NCBI RefSeq assembly: GCF_002127325.2 | Contig: NC_035436.2 | Coordinates: 29,353,163 to 29,417,162, forward strand | Reading direction: 5' to 3' | DNA: 64,000 nucleotides | Source: Helianthus annuus | Lineage: Eukaryota > Streptophyta > Magnoliopsida > Asterales > Asteraceae | Shown here: piece by piece, positions 22,211-33,261 of the stretch | Numbering within the stretch: the stretch's first letter is position 1 | Layout: each line of letters starts with the position of its first letter | Made by a program: the position numbers and the translations under genes | The notes under the pieces: model-generated | Database searches by the model: none | The model's input: the letters and a program-made list of their open reading frames with translations, nothing else | Told to the model about the DNA's origin: nothing

Positions 22211-22577
22211 CTCAGTCTGGGAGGCTGAGGTTCGGTCTGGGAGACTGAGGCTCAGTCTGGGAGGCCGAGGCTCGATCTAATGGATCGAGGTAGTTGTCTA
22301 GTGGGACTAGGGAGTCAGTCTGGGAGGCTGGGAGAATTTGCTAGTGGGACTAGGGAGTCAGTCTGGGAGGCTGGGAGAATTTGCTAGTGGGACTAGGGAG
22401 TCAGTCTGGGAGGCTGGGAGAGTTTGCTAGTGGGACTAGGGAGTCAGTCTGGGAGGCTGGGAAAGCTTGATAGTGGGACTAGGGAGTCAGTCTGGGAGGC
22501 TGGGAAAGTTGGCTAGTGGGACTAGGAAGGACAGTCTGGGAGGCTGGGAGGCTAGTGGGACTAGGAGGATTATGTGA
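22211..22577 (+). repeat. GGG-loop hairpin array in the leader of element D
   Basis: Two tandem systems are adjacent. First come four 20-bp units (22211-22290): CTCAGTCTGGGAGGCTGAG, TTCGGTCTGGGAGACTGAG, CTCAGTCTGGGAGGCCGAG and CTCGATCTAATGGATCGAG, each an 8-bp stem with a 3-base loop. Then come about six 43-bp units (from 22303), each with CTAGT-GGG-ACTAG and CAGTCT-GGG-AGGCTG. This makes 17 hairpins in all, 16 of them with a GGG loop. Base changes are often paired across the stem: the fourth unit swaps A4-T16/G5-C15 for G4-C16/A5-T15. This indicates selection on, or amplification of, an RNA structure in the untranslated leader, where packaging or dimerisation signals would be expected. Confidence 0.88.
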
Positions 22578-22651
22578 TTATTATTTGGTAACTTATGTGA
22601 TTACCTGATTTACTGATTATTTGTGCATACTTGTGATTGTGTTACAGACAC

Positions 22652-24331
22652 ATGGATACATCAGGCACCGGAGACTCAGATACCACTGGACCTCTACCCA
22701 TAGTGTCGGATGACATTGTGTCATCGGAGCATGAGGTGCATACCTCAGACTACACGAGTACGGATGATGTTGACTTCCAGCCGTTCGCTCTACCCGACGG
22801 CGCTGATGAGCATACTGCTGACTCCTTGCCCTTCGCTTTACCCGAGGGTGCCTATGAGCCTATTGATGGCGATCCTGCTGAGTATCTTCCCCTTGTTGTG
22901 ATTCCAGCTCCGATTCCTCTTGCTTCTTACCCAGCACACGAGCTATTACCAGACGCCGAGGCTGACGGCGACATTGACCTCTACGAGGACGAGCCTTTTG
23001 AGGACGAGGTTCCTGATGCAGCCCCTTTACCCGCTGGCGGTCTCTTGATGATTGCTGATGCCCCAGCTGGAGACTCGCCCGTCCACTCACCAGTCCCAGA
23101 CTCTTTTGAGTCTGTGGCATCTGCTCCGTCTCACGTGGTGAGCACGCAGCATTTTGTTCATGACTCGGACCCCGATCAGGCATCTTCTGCCGCCCCCATT
23201 CCGAGCTTTGTGTTCGAGCACGACGATATTGAGGATTCCGATCCCGTTTTTCCTCCAGGATTTGATCCTGACCGCGATATTGAGTATATTCCTATGGACC
23301 AGCATATAGAGGACCCTGTCGATCCTGTTGATCCCGTCGATCCTATCGATCCCTTTGATCCAGAGTTTGATTTTGACATGGCTTTTGATGACCCGGAGCC
23401 TGCCGTAGCCCCAGAGCAGGCAGCTGCTTTCGATCCTGTGCATGAGCATGACTTGGTACATGCCGACGTACCTGTTGAGCCCGTTTTGGCTGACCCGCCA
23501 GTTGGCGATCTTCCTATTGATGATGTCCCTTTGTTAGTTGCTGATCATGCTGTTGATCCTTTTGTTGACCCACCTTTGATTGCTGACGTCCCTGTTGACC
23601 ATCATGTTGATCATGTTGATCCTGTCATTGCTCCTTTTGATCCTGTACCCATTGAGCCGGAGCACGCTCTGTTTGCAGAGCATATGGATCCACCTGACGA
23701 GGAGGCTCAGCACGGTTGGATACCGGCTGACGAGGATGTTCCACCGCTTCCACCACATCACGCTGATGCACATCATACTGATTTTTCATTTCAGATCCCA
23801 CCGTTTGTACCTCCAGCAGGGCCTGGAGAGGGCTCTTCAGCCCACCCTTTTGGTCACATACCGATGCCTATGCCTTTCGTACCTCAGATGACACCTGTTC
23901 CATCTTCTGTTCATGTAGCACCGTTCGATCCCACCAGCACGCCACTGCTTTGGTCATCTTCCTCTCCGATACCACCCACTGATCCATATCATCCATTCCA
24001 TATGGGACATACCATAGAGGACGTCTTGATGTCCTTTGTCCATCAGCATGATTCCCATACACAGCGACTCCAGGAGCTCGAGAGAGCTCAGCTATCACTA
24101 GGTCCATACCATGGTCAGACATCCTCATCTTTTCAGCCTTTTCGATCATTACCCCCGGACTTTGCTGCCCGACTTTCGACTATGGAGCAGCAGATTGCAT
24201 CTGTTATTCGCACTCAGCAGCGATGGAGGAGGACTGGCTTCATTTACGCCGCTTGCTTTACGCTCACTTTCCCCCTCCTCCACCCCCATCCGCTTAGAGC
24301 TCATCGGTGCCATAGTGGTAGACGATGGTGA
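22652..24331 (+). CDS. Extra acidic Pro/Asp-rich ORF upstream of gag
   Basis: An open frame of 559 codons begins MDTSGTGDSDTTG (ATG at 22652; the in-frame codon at 22637 is TTG). The protein is very acidic and rich in Asp, Pro, Val and His, with short repeats such as DPVDPVDPVDPIDPFDP (residues about 222-238). It has no predicted membrane span or known domain. Near the C-terminus is a heptad-like stretch (QRLQELERAQL; FAARLSTMEQQIASVI). The last 36 codons look like the wrong frame. From 24223 another frame reads MEEDWLHLRRLLYAHFPPPPPPSA and stops at 24297, so a 1-base indel near 24221 is likely. It lies between the PBS and gag, flanked by hairpin arrays, and is coded on the genomic strand. 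I recall similar N-terminal segments in sunflower-family retroelement proteins but cannot check. Function is unknown. Confidence 0.75.
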   Translation: MDTSGTGDSDTTGPLPIVSDDIVSSEHEVHTSDYTSTDDVDFQPFALPDGADEHTADSLPFALPEGAYEPIDGDPAEYLPLVVIPAPIPLASYPAHELLPDAEADGDIDLYEDEPFEDEVPDAAPLPAGGLLMIADAPAGDSPVHSPVPDSFESVASAPSHVVSTQHFVHDSDPDQASSAAPIPSFVFEHDDIEDSDPVFPPGFDPDRDIEYIPMDQHIEDPVDPVDPVDPIDPFDPEFDFDMAFDDPEPAVAPEQAAAFDPVHEHDLVHADVPVEPVLADPPVGDLPIDDVPLLVADHAVDPFVDPPLIADVPVDHHVDHVDPVIAPFDPVPIEPEHALFAEHMDPPDEEAQHGWIPADEDVPPLPPHHADAHHTDFSFQIPPFVPPAGPGEGSSAHPFGHIPMPMPFVPQMTPVPSSVHVAPFDPTSTPLLWSSSSPIPPTDPYHPFHMGHTIEDVLMSFVHQHDSHTQRLQELERAQLSLGPYHGQTSSSFQPFRSLPPDFAARLSTMEQQIASVIRTQQRWRRTGFIYAACFTLTFPLLHPHPLRAHRCHSGRRW

Positions 24332-24590
24332 GACGACCGCGATTGTGACTGCACAGCCTTTTGGAGACCATCTGACGATACTGATTTTTGTTGATATTTG
24401 TTGATGTACTGGATGTATGTGACACTGATGTGATATTGTTTTTGACAAGGGTGATGTAGCCCCTATTTGATTTGTGATTGTATGATACAGTGACGTACTG
24501 ATACCCTTACCACATTATGGTCTCGATATATATAACAATCGCCGTATTCTCACCATATCTGATTCACTTGATTGCTTATTTATGTTTTGT
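24332..24590. other. Spacer after the extra ORF of element D
   Basis: This is non-coding, T- and A-rich DNA between the extra ORF and the second hairpin array. Nothing is recognised in it. Confidence 0.5.
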
Positions 24591-24728
24591 GACATGGGAT
24601 GTTGTATGTATGATATTTGCAACATGGGATGTTGGGACATGGGATGTTGTGTATATGATATTTGTGACATGGGATGTTGGGACATGGGATGTTGAGTGTG
24701 ATATATTGATAACATGAGATGTTATATG
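24591..24728 (+). repeat. Second GGG-loop hairpin array of element D
   Basis: Six copies of ACAT-GGG-ATGT are present, with longer stems in some: CAACAT-GGG-ATGTTG and, with a GAG loop, ATAACAT-GAG-ATGTTAT. They are separated by 1 to 16 bp, including the spacer TATATGATATTTG. The constant loop with changing stem is the same design as in 22211-22577, although the stems are unrelated. The array ends about 60 bp before the gag ATG. Confidence 0.82.
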
Positions 24729-24790
24729 CTATTACTATTACTATATACGTATGTTTATTATGGCCTAATCGACGTACGCATCTTTAGAAG

Positions 24791-27700
24791 ATGGCACCAA
24801 GACGACAACCTCAGCCGATGCCTACTACTCAGGACGAACTACAGCAAGTTATTGCTGCCGCCATTGCTCAATATGCTGCCTCGCAAGGAGGACCAAGCGG
24901 AAGTAGCTCGAACATTAACGGCAACCAAAATCCTCCTCATGGTAACCCTAAGTCATTAAGACATACCATGGCCTAAACGGATTCCTTTAGCAGATGCTAA
25001 TGCCGTTCCTATGATGTAATGTATGTGCAGGGTGCACCTACAAACAATTCTTGGACTGTAAGCCCATAAACTTTGACGGCACAGGTGGTGCTGTTGCTTT
25101 CGTCCGCTGGGCAGAGAAGACCGAGTCCGTACTTCGCATGAGCAAGTGCGCATTGGATCAGCAAGTCACCTACATCTCAGGGCTATTTGTGGAGGGAGCC
25201 CTATCCTGGTGGAATCTACAGGTCCAGACCCTTGGCGAAGCCGCAGCTTACGCACTGACCTGGACAGAGTTGAAAGAGCTTATGCGCAAGAAGTTTATGC
25301 GCAAGAAGTACTGTTCTCGCGCGGAAATTCAGAGGTTAGAGACCGAATTCTGGCACCTGAAGATGGAAGGTTCCAAGATAGCTGAGTATGTTCAGAGATT
25401 CCACGATTTGTCGCATGTGGTACCCTACATGGTTACACCGGAGTTCAAGAGAATTGAACGCTTCATTTGGGGATTGGCTCCTCAAATAATCACCATGGTG
25501 ACCTCTTCCAAACCAGCAACAATCACAGAAGCCATTGATCTGAGTGTGGCTCTCACCGAAGAGGCGATTCGGTGGAACAAGTTTGATGAGGTTGAGCCCA
25601 AGAAGAAGGAGACTCATGTGGAGTCATCTGGTGGTAATAAGCGAAAGTTTTCGAGTTTCAAGCAAAGCACCGGGATGGTGGTTAAAAAGGGAGAATCGAA
25701 TGCGCCAGCTCAAGATTCAGCTGGTGGTAGAAAGAAAGGGAAGGGATACATGGGTGCACACCCCAAGTGCAACTCATGCCAAAAACATCACTCTGGTCGT
25801 TGCAGCCTGAGAGTTTGTGAATCATGTGGGAAGACTGGTCATACGAAGGATTTCTGCTGGGCTAATGCTGGCCGGGGAGGCCAAGGAGGAAATGGGAATA
25901 GGAACAACCGTGGTGGTAATGGGAACCGCCCACAAGGAAATCAGGGAGGTGATGGAAACCGTGCCAATAATGCTAACCAAGCAGGCACCATGAATCGGAA
26001 CCAGGGAAACCATCAAGCTGGAAACAATGGTGGAAACGGACAGAGGCCTGGATGTTTCAACTGTGGAGATCAGGGGCATTACAAGAAGAATTGCCCAGAG
26101 TTAAACCAGGCACACGGAAGAGTGTTTAACATGGAAGCCAGGGAAGCGCGCCAGGATCCCAACGTTGTCACTGGTACGTTCCCTGTAAACCAACGCTATG
26201 CATCCGTTTTGTTTGATACTGGTGCCGATTATAGCTTCGTATCACTAGAATTTAAGAATATGCTTGGTTTAGCCGCTAGTAAGTTAGATATTCCATACTC
26301 GATCGAATTAGCGAATGGGAAGTTAGTGGAAGCTAACGAGGTGATTCGAGGTTGTGTAATCGAATTGGGAGAGCGTGAGTTCGCTCTAGATCTACTACCC
26401 GTCCAGTTGGGAAGCTTCGACGTGGTAGTAGGGATGGATTGGTTATCGAGTAACAAGGCAGAGGTAGTTTGTCACGAGAAGATTATTCGTATCCCGACCA
26501 ATGATGGTGAGACCATTGTTGTTCATGGGGAGAAGCGTGAGACGCCGTTGAGGATGATTAGCTGCCTGAAAGCGAGAAAGTGTTTGAAGAAAGGATGTGT
26601 TGCTTTTCTAGCACACATTGTGGATAAGAAGGCTGCTGAGCCGAAGATCGAAGACATCCCTGTCGTGAGGGAATACCCAGAAGTCTTTCCAGAAGACTTG
26701 CCTGGCTTGCCACCTCAAAGGCAAGTGGAGTTTCGCATCGACTTAGTTCCGGGCGCTGCGCCTGTGGCTAAGGCACCCTACAGACTTGCTCCGTCTGAGA
26801 TGCAGGAACTGTCGACACAACTTCAAGAGTTGTTAGACAAGGGTTTTATCCGACCAAGCTTCTCGCCTTGGGGAGCTCCAGTTTTGTTTGTGAAGAAGAA
26901 GGACGGTAGTTTCCGCATGTGTATTGATTACAGAGAGTTGAACAAGCTGACGATCAAGAATAGGTATCCTTTGCCAAGGATTGATGATCTATTCGACCAA
27001 CTTCAAGGTTCAAGTTTCTACTCAAAGATCGATCTTCGATCTGGATACCATCAGCTACGGATACAGGAGGAGAGTATCCCGAAAACAGCCTTCAGAACTC
27101 GATATGGACACTACGAGTTTCTCGTTATGCCGTTTGGTTTGACAAACGCACCTGCAGTGTTCATGGATTTGATGAACCGAGTTTGTAAGCCATACTTGGA
27201 TAAGTTCGTGATCGTATTCATCGATGATATTTTGATTTATTCAAAGACGAAGGCTGAGCACGAGCAGCACCTTAGAGCCATTCTGGAGCTACTAAAGAAG
27301 GAACAATTGTACGCCAAGTTCTCTAAGTGTGAGTTTTGGCTACGTGAGGTGCAATTCCTTGGGCACGTGGTGAATGGAGATGGAATCCACGTGGATCCAA
27401 CCAAGATCGAGGCGATCAAAGATTGGGAAACGCCAAAGACGCCAACCGAGATTCGGCAATTCTTGGGTTTGGCTGGCTATTATCGAAGGTTCATCGAGAA
27501 CTTTTCTAAGATCGCTCAACCGTTAACGCTCCTCACGCAAAAGGATAAGAAGTTTGATTGGGGAATCAAACAGGATGAAGCCTTTCAGACATTGAAGGAT
27601 AAGCTTTGCAACGCGCCAATCTTAGCTCTCCCGGAAGGTACCGACGATTTTGTGGTATACTGCGACGCATCGCGTCAAGGATTGGGTTGTGTGTTGATGC

Positions 27701-27945
27701 AACGCCAAAAGGTTATCGCCTATGCATCACGCCAGCTGAAGGTGCATGAAAAGAACTATACCACTCATGATTTGGAGCTAGGCGCAGTGGTTTTCGCTTT
27801 GAAGATCTGGAGACACTACCTTTATGGTACAAAGTGCACAATTTTCACAGATCACAAGAGCCTCCAGCATATATTCAACCAGAAGGAGTTGAACATGAGA
27901 TCAAGTATCATCCAGGGAAGGCGAATGTGGTCGCTGATGCCCTAA
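24791..27945 (+). pseudogene. gag-pol: Element D gag-PR-RT-RNase H polyprotein (3' end frameshifted)
   Basis: Gag starts at ATG 24791 (MAPRRQPQPMPTTQDEL..). After an apparent 89-bp intron it continues from 25031 in one frame. Domains, counted from codon 25051: Retrotrans_gag about 1-180, knuckles [14 protein letters not shown] (about 256) and [14 protein letters not shown] (about 335), protease [10 protein letters not shown] (about 386), RT with [11 protein letters not shown] and active site [11 protein letters not shown] (about 722), RNase H with [10 protein letters not shown] (about 870). No stop is found before 27943. The RNase H end is lost: after FNQKELNMR the frame shifts, because about 43 bp present in the related elements C and E are missing at 27899. 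The repeat TGAG at the junction suggests a microhomology deletion. Apart from this the polyprotein reads as functional. Confidence 0.93.
24942..25030 (+). other. Putative spliceosomal intron in gag of element D (89 bp)
   Basis: The donor is CATG|GTAACC and the acceptor GTATGTGCAG|GGTGC. The unspliced frame stops at 24974-24976. Splicing (phase 1) joins ..NPPHG to [12 protein letters not shown], in frame with the rest of gag. GCTYK is what I remember at this place in related gag proteins. There is no alternative frame link without splicing or a frameshift. Confidence 0.65.
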
Positions 27946-29462
27946 GTCGTAAAGAGAGAATCAAGCCCATAAGGGTTAGGGCTATGGAAATGATAATTCA
28001 AACCGACCTTTCCTCGCGCGTTCGTGCAGCACAGCAGGAAGCTCTCAAGGAGGGAAACCTTGAGGAAGAATATCTCCGTGGGATGGAGAAGATTTTGGTG
28101 CCAAACAGGGAAGGAACGTTGTGTTTTGAGAAAAGGATTTGGGTTCCTCTGTTTGGTGGTTTAAGAGAAGTTATCTTTGATGAAGCTCACAAGTCGCGGT
28201 ACTCTATCCACCCTGGAGCGGATAAGATGTACCAGGATCTTAAAGATTATTACTGGTGGCCTAGGATGAAGGGCGATGTTGCTATTTACGTGAGCAAATG
28301 TTTAACTTGCGCCAAGGTTAAGGCGGAATACCAGAAGCCTTCGGGACTTCTGCAGCAACCAAAAATTCCCCAGTGGAAGTGGGAAGAAATCTCCATGGAT
28401 TTTATTACGAAGTTGCCAAGAACGCCAAAAGGCCATGACACTATCTGGGTGATAGTGGATCGCTTAACGAAGTCAGCACACTTCTTACCTATCCGCGAGA
28501 AGGATAATACAAGCAAATTGGCTGAAATCTACATGAGAGAGATTGTTACACGCCATGGAGTACCTCTCTCGATTATTTCTGATAGAGACGGGATGTTCGT
28601 ATCGAGGATATGGCAATCCTTCCAGGAAGCTTTTGGCTCAAAGCTGAATATGAGCACAGCTTTTCACCCGCAGACCGACGGCCAAAGTGAGCGGACGATT
28701 CAGACGTTGGAGGACATGCTGAGAGCATGTGTGATGGATTTAGGCGGTAGCTGGGATAAGCATTTACCTCTGGTTGAATTTTCATACAACAACAACTACC
28801 ACACCAGTATTGGTGTCGCGCCATTCGAAGCGTTATATGGGCGCAAATGTAGGTCGCCGCTCTGTTGGTCTGACGCAGGTGATAGACAATTGGTAGGTCT
28901 CGATGTAGTTCAGGAAACTACAGATAAGATCGCGCAAATCCGAGATCGCATTAGTGCGGCTCGTGACCGTCAGAAGACCTACGCAGATCTGAAAAGGAAA
29001 CCTCAGGAGTTTGAGGTTGGGGATATGGTTTTATTGAAGGTATCACCCTGGAAGGGTGTGGCACGCTTTGGGAAACGTGGGAAGTTGAATCCACGCTACA
29101 TTGGTCCTTTCAAGGTTTTGGAAAGAATTGGGACCGTAGCATACAAGTTGGATCCACCTGTAGAACTGAATAATGTTCACGATACATTTCATGTATCCAA
29201 TCTGAAGAGGAGTCCAACTCAAGTTAACGTTGCCATTCCTACCGAGGAAATTCATATTGATGACACACTCCACTTCGTTGAAGAACCTGTCGAGGTCACG
29301 GATTGGAAAGTAAACAAGACCCGCCGGAGCAGTGTCAAGCTCGTCAAAGTTCGTTGGAATGCTAGACATGGTCCTGAGTTCACCTGGGAGCGTAAAGACC
29401 GAATGAAGGAGAAATACCCCCACTTATTTCCTGAGAACCCTGCTTCTACAAGTAGAATTTAA
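27897..29462 (+). pseudogene. pol: Element D integrase and chromodomain
   Basis: This is the continuation of pol in a new frame after the small deletion: [19 protein letters not shown] (end of RNase H), then the integrase zinc domain ([25 protein letters not shown]), the catalytic core ([50 protein letters not shown]), the GPY-type region ([28 protein letters not shown]) and a C-terminal chromodomain ([27 protein letters not shown]). It ends at TAA 29460-29462. This half has no internal stop. Chromodomains steer integration into heterochromatin in this clade, which fits the nesting. Confidence 0.93.
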
Positions 29463-29484
29463 AATTTCGGGACGAAATTTATTT

Positions 29485-29497
29485 AACGGGGGGAGAA
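29485..29497 (+). promoter_or_regulatory. Polypurine tract of element D
   Basis: AACGGGGGGAGAA stands directly before the 3' LTR (TGTGACAACC at 29498). Confidence 0.92.
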
Positions 29498-32400
29498 TGT
29501 GACAACCCTCACTAAACCAGGTATCCGTACGACTTAATTAACTATTAATTGTTGCCTAATTACTGTGCTTAACTGAGATTTATGATAAACTGCTACTTGA
29601 TTATTGATACTTGTACATATCTGCATCATACTTTGATTTTTCCGTCACTACATTACTTATTTACTGAACTTTAGTGACAAACATGATGCACAAAAGCACA
29701 GTAGCATTTGAACGGATAACCTATGGAACATGCTGATATAGCCAGCATCAGGCAAACACTGCCTCTAAAGGCCTGAATGAGCCAGAAGTATTCTACTACA
29801 CCCATAGAGTGTGTAGGGATACAAGGGTTGTATAATTGCATCTCTAGGAATATGATACAGAGATTGGATGTGCCTAAAACGTACTCTAAGCACAAAACAC
29901 AGCACTTTTATCAACACACTAGCTTCTAGTTAATTAATAAAGTGCCAAAACATGGGGAAATATTCCTGACACTTTGCAGAACAAATTGTGTCGCTAAAAA
30001 TATTAATTACGACGCTTAAAGGATTACTTAAGCACTTTAACGGATTACTATCCAACCAAACAACCGGACTATACCCGGAACATAAAAATATTGCCAGAAA
30101 TATTATTGGTATTTTTCTGAGCCAGTTAGGGTCCCTGATTACCCTAACACCCGCATTATAACGCATCAAACAACTAACGGGGTTAAACTCTAAAAGTAAC
30201 CGACTTAACCAAATTAAACTCTAACTGAACGATCAAGATCCAACCGGGTGACCCCACCCCCCTTTGGGCCGGTTTGGTCCCTTTGTAACTAAGGGTACAC
30301 CTTTTGATTATTATAATAGATTACGTGGATATCTAGACGACATAAACCGATGGACGATAGCACTTGAATTCTCTATAAAAACCCTCCACCACACACAAGA
30401 CTTCTCACACTTTCCAACCAACACCTTGCTCTCTCTCTTGCTCCCTCTCTTCTCGGCCGAGAGCACCCACAAGCCATCCATCCATTTCGGTTTTTGATCT
30501 AGCCATTCCACACTCATACAAGGCATTCGGATCACGTACGAGGAAGCTTGAAACAAGCGGAAGTTGGAGGACCACGTTCATTTGCTTTTATCCACGCCAT
30601 TTTCGCCAAAGATCTTCCCTAGCCCCGAGCTAGAGGTATAACATTTAAAACTTGTTCTTGATCGTATCAAAAGTGGTTAAAAGGATTTTTAACGGTTAAA
30701 AGTCGGAAACCCATCTTTTGAATCTATAAAGTCTACTAAAACTCGAATATTGTTGGTTAAAAGCATATAACGCGTGTAAAAGTCGTAGTATTCGAATATG
30801 TTGGTTATTGAGACCCGATCTACGATGTGGTGGCTCTTATCATCGTTTAACCCGACTTTGTTAAGATCCCGAATCTTGACATACACTTGTTTCTTTTGTA
30901 CAAGGGTTAAAAGGTGAAACTCCACCACACGGGAAACATGAACTTGTGTAAAAGTGTTTTGACATGAAAAATAGTATTTAAAACGAGCCGATCTACGTAT
31001 GTACAAGTGGTACATTCGTAGAACCAAGTGTCGAGAAAATCATGTTTTATATAAGTTGGATAACATGTTAATGAATATGATTTTTACAAACTACAAGTGT
31101 GTAAACACTTGTGAAACGAAAGATCCGACAAAATAACAATTTTTATAAAAGTTGTCGGGAAGTTGTAAAGGATGATTTTTTCTAAAAACGGGGTTTTTAC
31201 AGGACTAAACTATTTTATACATAGATCCACTAAAGATAACGAGATCTACACAATAGTTTTAGAAAAATTACAAGTTCATGTGATAATGTGATTCTACATA
31301 CTAGTCTACAAGTTTGAAGTGTTGAAACTTGTTTAATGTGTTGGAAATTGATTGGTTGATTTAAAAGAAGTGTTGAAATGATTTTGTAAAAGAAAATGAT
31401 ACGCTTGAAGGCGTGGCCACCTCCAGTTACAGGGGAAACTCTGGCGAAATTTTTCTAAAATCTAACACTTAGAATTATTTACAAGTGTTAGAGTTATTTT
31501 TGAAATGTTTACAAAATATATTTCGCCATGACTTTATCACAAATATTCGGAGGTGGGATTTTCACAAAAATAAACGTGATAAATATTTATTCGATAAATA
31601 TATTTTTTCACAACACTGTTTATGATTATTTTGTGAAAATATATAAATATTATTTTTAGAGTAAAAATAATATTTACAAACTTTGTCGAACCCAAAATAA
31701 TACCAACGCCTACACGACAAACATATAAGTTACAACGGTAATTACTATTACCACTTAATCGCCAAAACGTAACTTACGCCTTATACGGAAATATTCACGA
31801 ATGCGAATATTGTCAACGTATTATTTTGGAAAGTATTATGTAAAAAGAAAATATATTATTTTTGAGAAAAATAATTATATTTTGGAATGAGAAATAAAAT
31901 ATATTAAGTGAGACTTAATATTGTAAACACGCATGTATTAATTCCCCCATCCTTGGGAAGGAAAGTAAATTACCAAGTATATACACGGAACGGTTGTCTA
32001 ACCGTTTCCCAAAATTAAACTATAAAGCTGAAGCACGGCCATCCGTCTAATAGAATTAGCACATGTAGGTCGTTGCGCAGCAGTTGGATATTTGGATTAC
32101 TTGGTATTGTGACGCACTCACTGTGAGTTCATGTCCCCCTTTTCTCTTAACTGTTTTCAGTTTTATAAACTGCGGGGGTGAAATACATGTTACTATGATT
32201 ATGAATATGTTTATACATGGTATGGTTAGCGTAAGGAGGTTTACTACTTAGATCATGTGAGTGGGTAGGCACAACTTGAGGCCATTAATCCTCGTAGTAG
32301 GACCGAGGGACAGGAGCGGTAGATCTATCTGGGTGTAGCGAGCCCAGCCCCAGGTCCAGCATAACGGACCTCGGGGTGACTTAGTGCCCGACGCATAAAT

Positions 32401-32671
32401 CCGCTAGGTTTGAGTCATCCCTACTTGCACTTCACACATATCAATGGCCTTGCAAACCATTGGTGATCTCTTTTTCCTTATTTGCTACATACCAGGTTTT
32501 TGATAAAGATAACGGTTTGTTTACTCACTATCGCATGAACTCACTCAACATTATTGTTGATTTTTCAACTTACATGTATTTCAGTAAATTAACGATCTGG
32601 CGCGGTATGGCTTGTTTTCCGCTGCATTAGGCCCGAGGTCATCCAGGGTTCGAGGCTTGTGACTCTTTCCT
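29498..32671 (+). repeat. 3' LTR of element D, first part
   Basis: These are the first 3174 bp of the 3' LTR, aligned to 18650-21823. Differences from the 5' copy are single substitutions, for example GTATCCGTATGAC versus GTATCCGTACGAC. It is cut by element E after TTCCT (32667-32671) and resumes at 41922. Confidence 0.95.
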
Positions 32672-33108
32672 TGTCACACCCCCAAAATCCCACACGCGGA
32701 GTACTACCGCTTGGAGGCGTGACATGACCAGGATCAAGCCATCAATCACATCAAACATAGTATTTAATAATCAAAAGTAGCTAATACAATTCATAAAGAT
32801 ATGACTGATGTTTCAAAACCAAACATTGTTTAAGTAGCGGAAGCATAGTAATAAAACTCTCAAATGTAGTTATGAGTTCAATTAACGTTCGCGATCCAAT
32901 TCCCACAACGACCTGCCCCCTCCTTGTGCAAGCTCCAATATGTACCTAAGGTCCTGCAAGGCATGCAGCAGATAATCAACAAACTAGTTGAGCGAGTTCA
33001 CAGTTAATAGTTTAGTTTGGGTAATAGTGCGTTTGTTCAATTAAGTTTCATATCGTATCAGTTCCATCGCGGCCTCACAGGCATGTGTGCGAAGATTAGG
33101 TTCGTTAG

Positions 33109-33261
33109 TTCGCGACCGTAGTCTTTACCGACCAGGGTGTGTGCGAAGGCAATTGATCAGTTCGCGACCATAGTCTTTACCGACCAGGGTGTGTGCGAAG
33201 GCAGTTGAGTAGTTCGTTCGCGACCATAGTCTTTACCAACCAGGGTGTGTGCGAAGGCAGT
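33109..33261. repeat. Three-copy tandem repeat in LTR of E
   Basis: Units start at 33109, 33161 and 33217 (periods 52 and 56). Each runs TTCGCGACC.TAGTCTTTACC, then ACCAGGGTGTGTGCGAAGGCA. The same array lies at 39709-39861 in the other LTR. Confidence 0.9.

Noticed and set aside
22710..24149. Several antisense and shifted frames inside the extra ORF of D
   Set aside because: Shadows of a compositionally biased coding strand. No homology and no start context.
24515..24717. Frames on both strands over the repeat (66 codons each)
   Set aside because: They are open only because the hairpin repeats lack stops. Encoded peptides are simple repeats.
33109..33261. CRISPR-like array
   Set aside because: Only three units, no repeat-spacer alternation, present in both LTRs of a plant retrotransposon.
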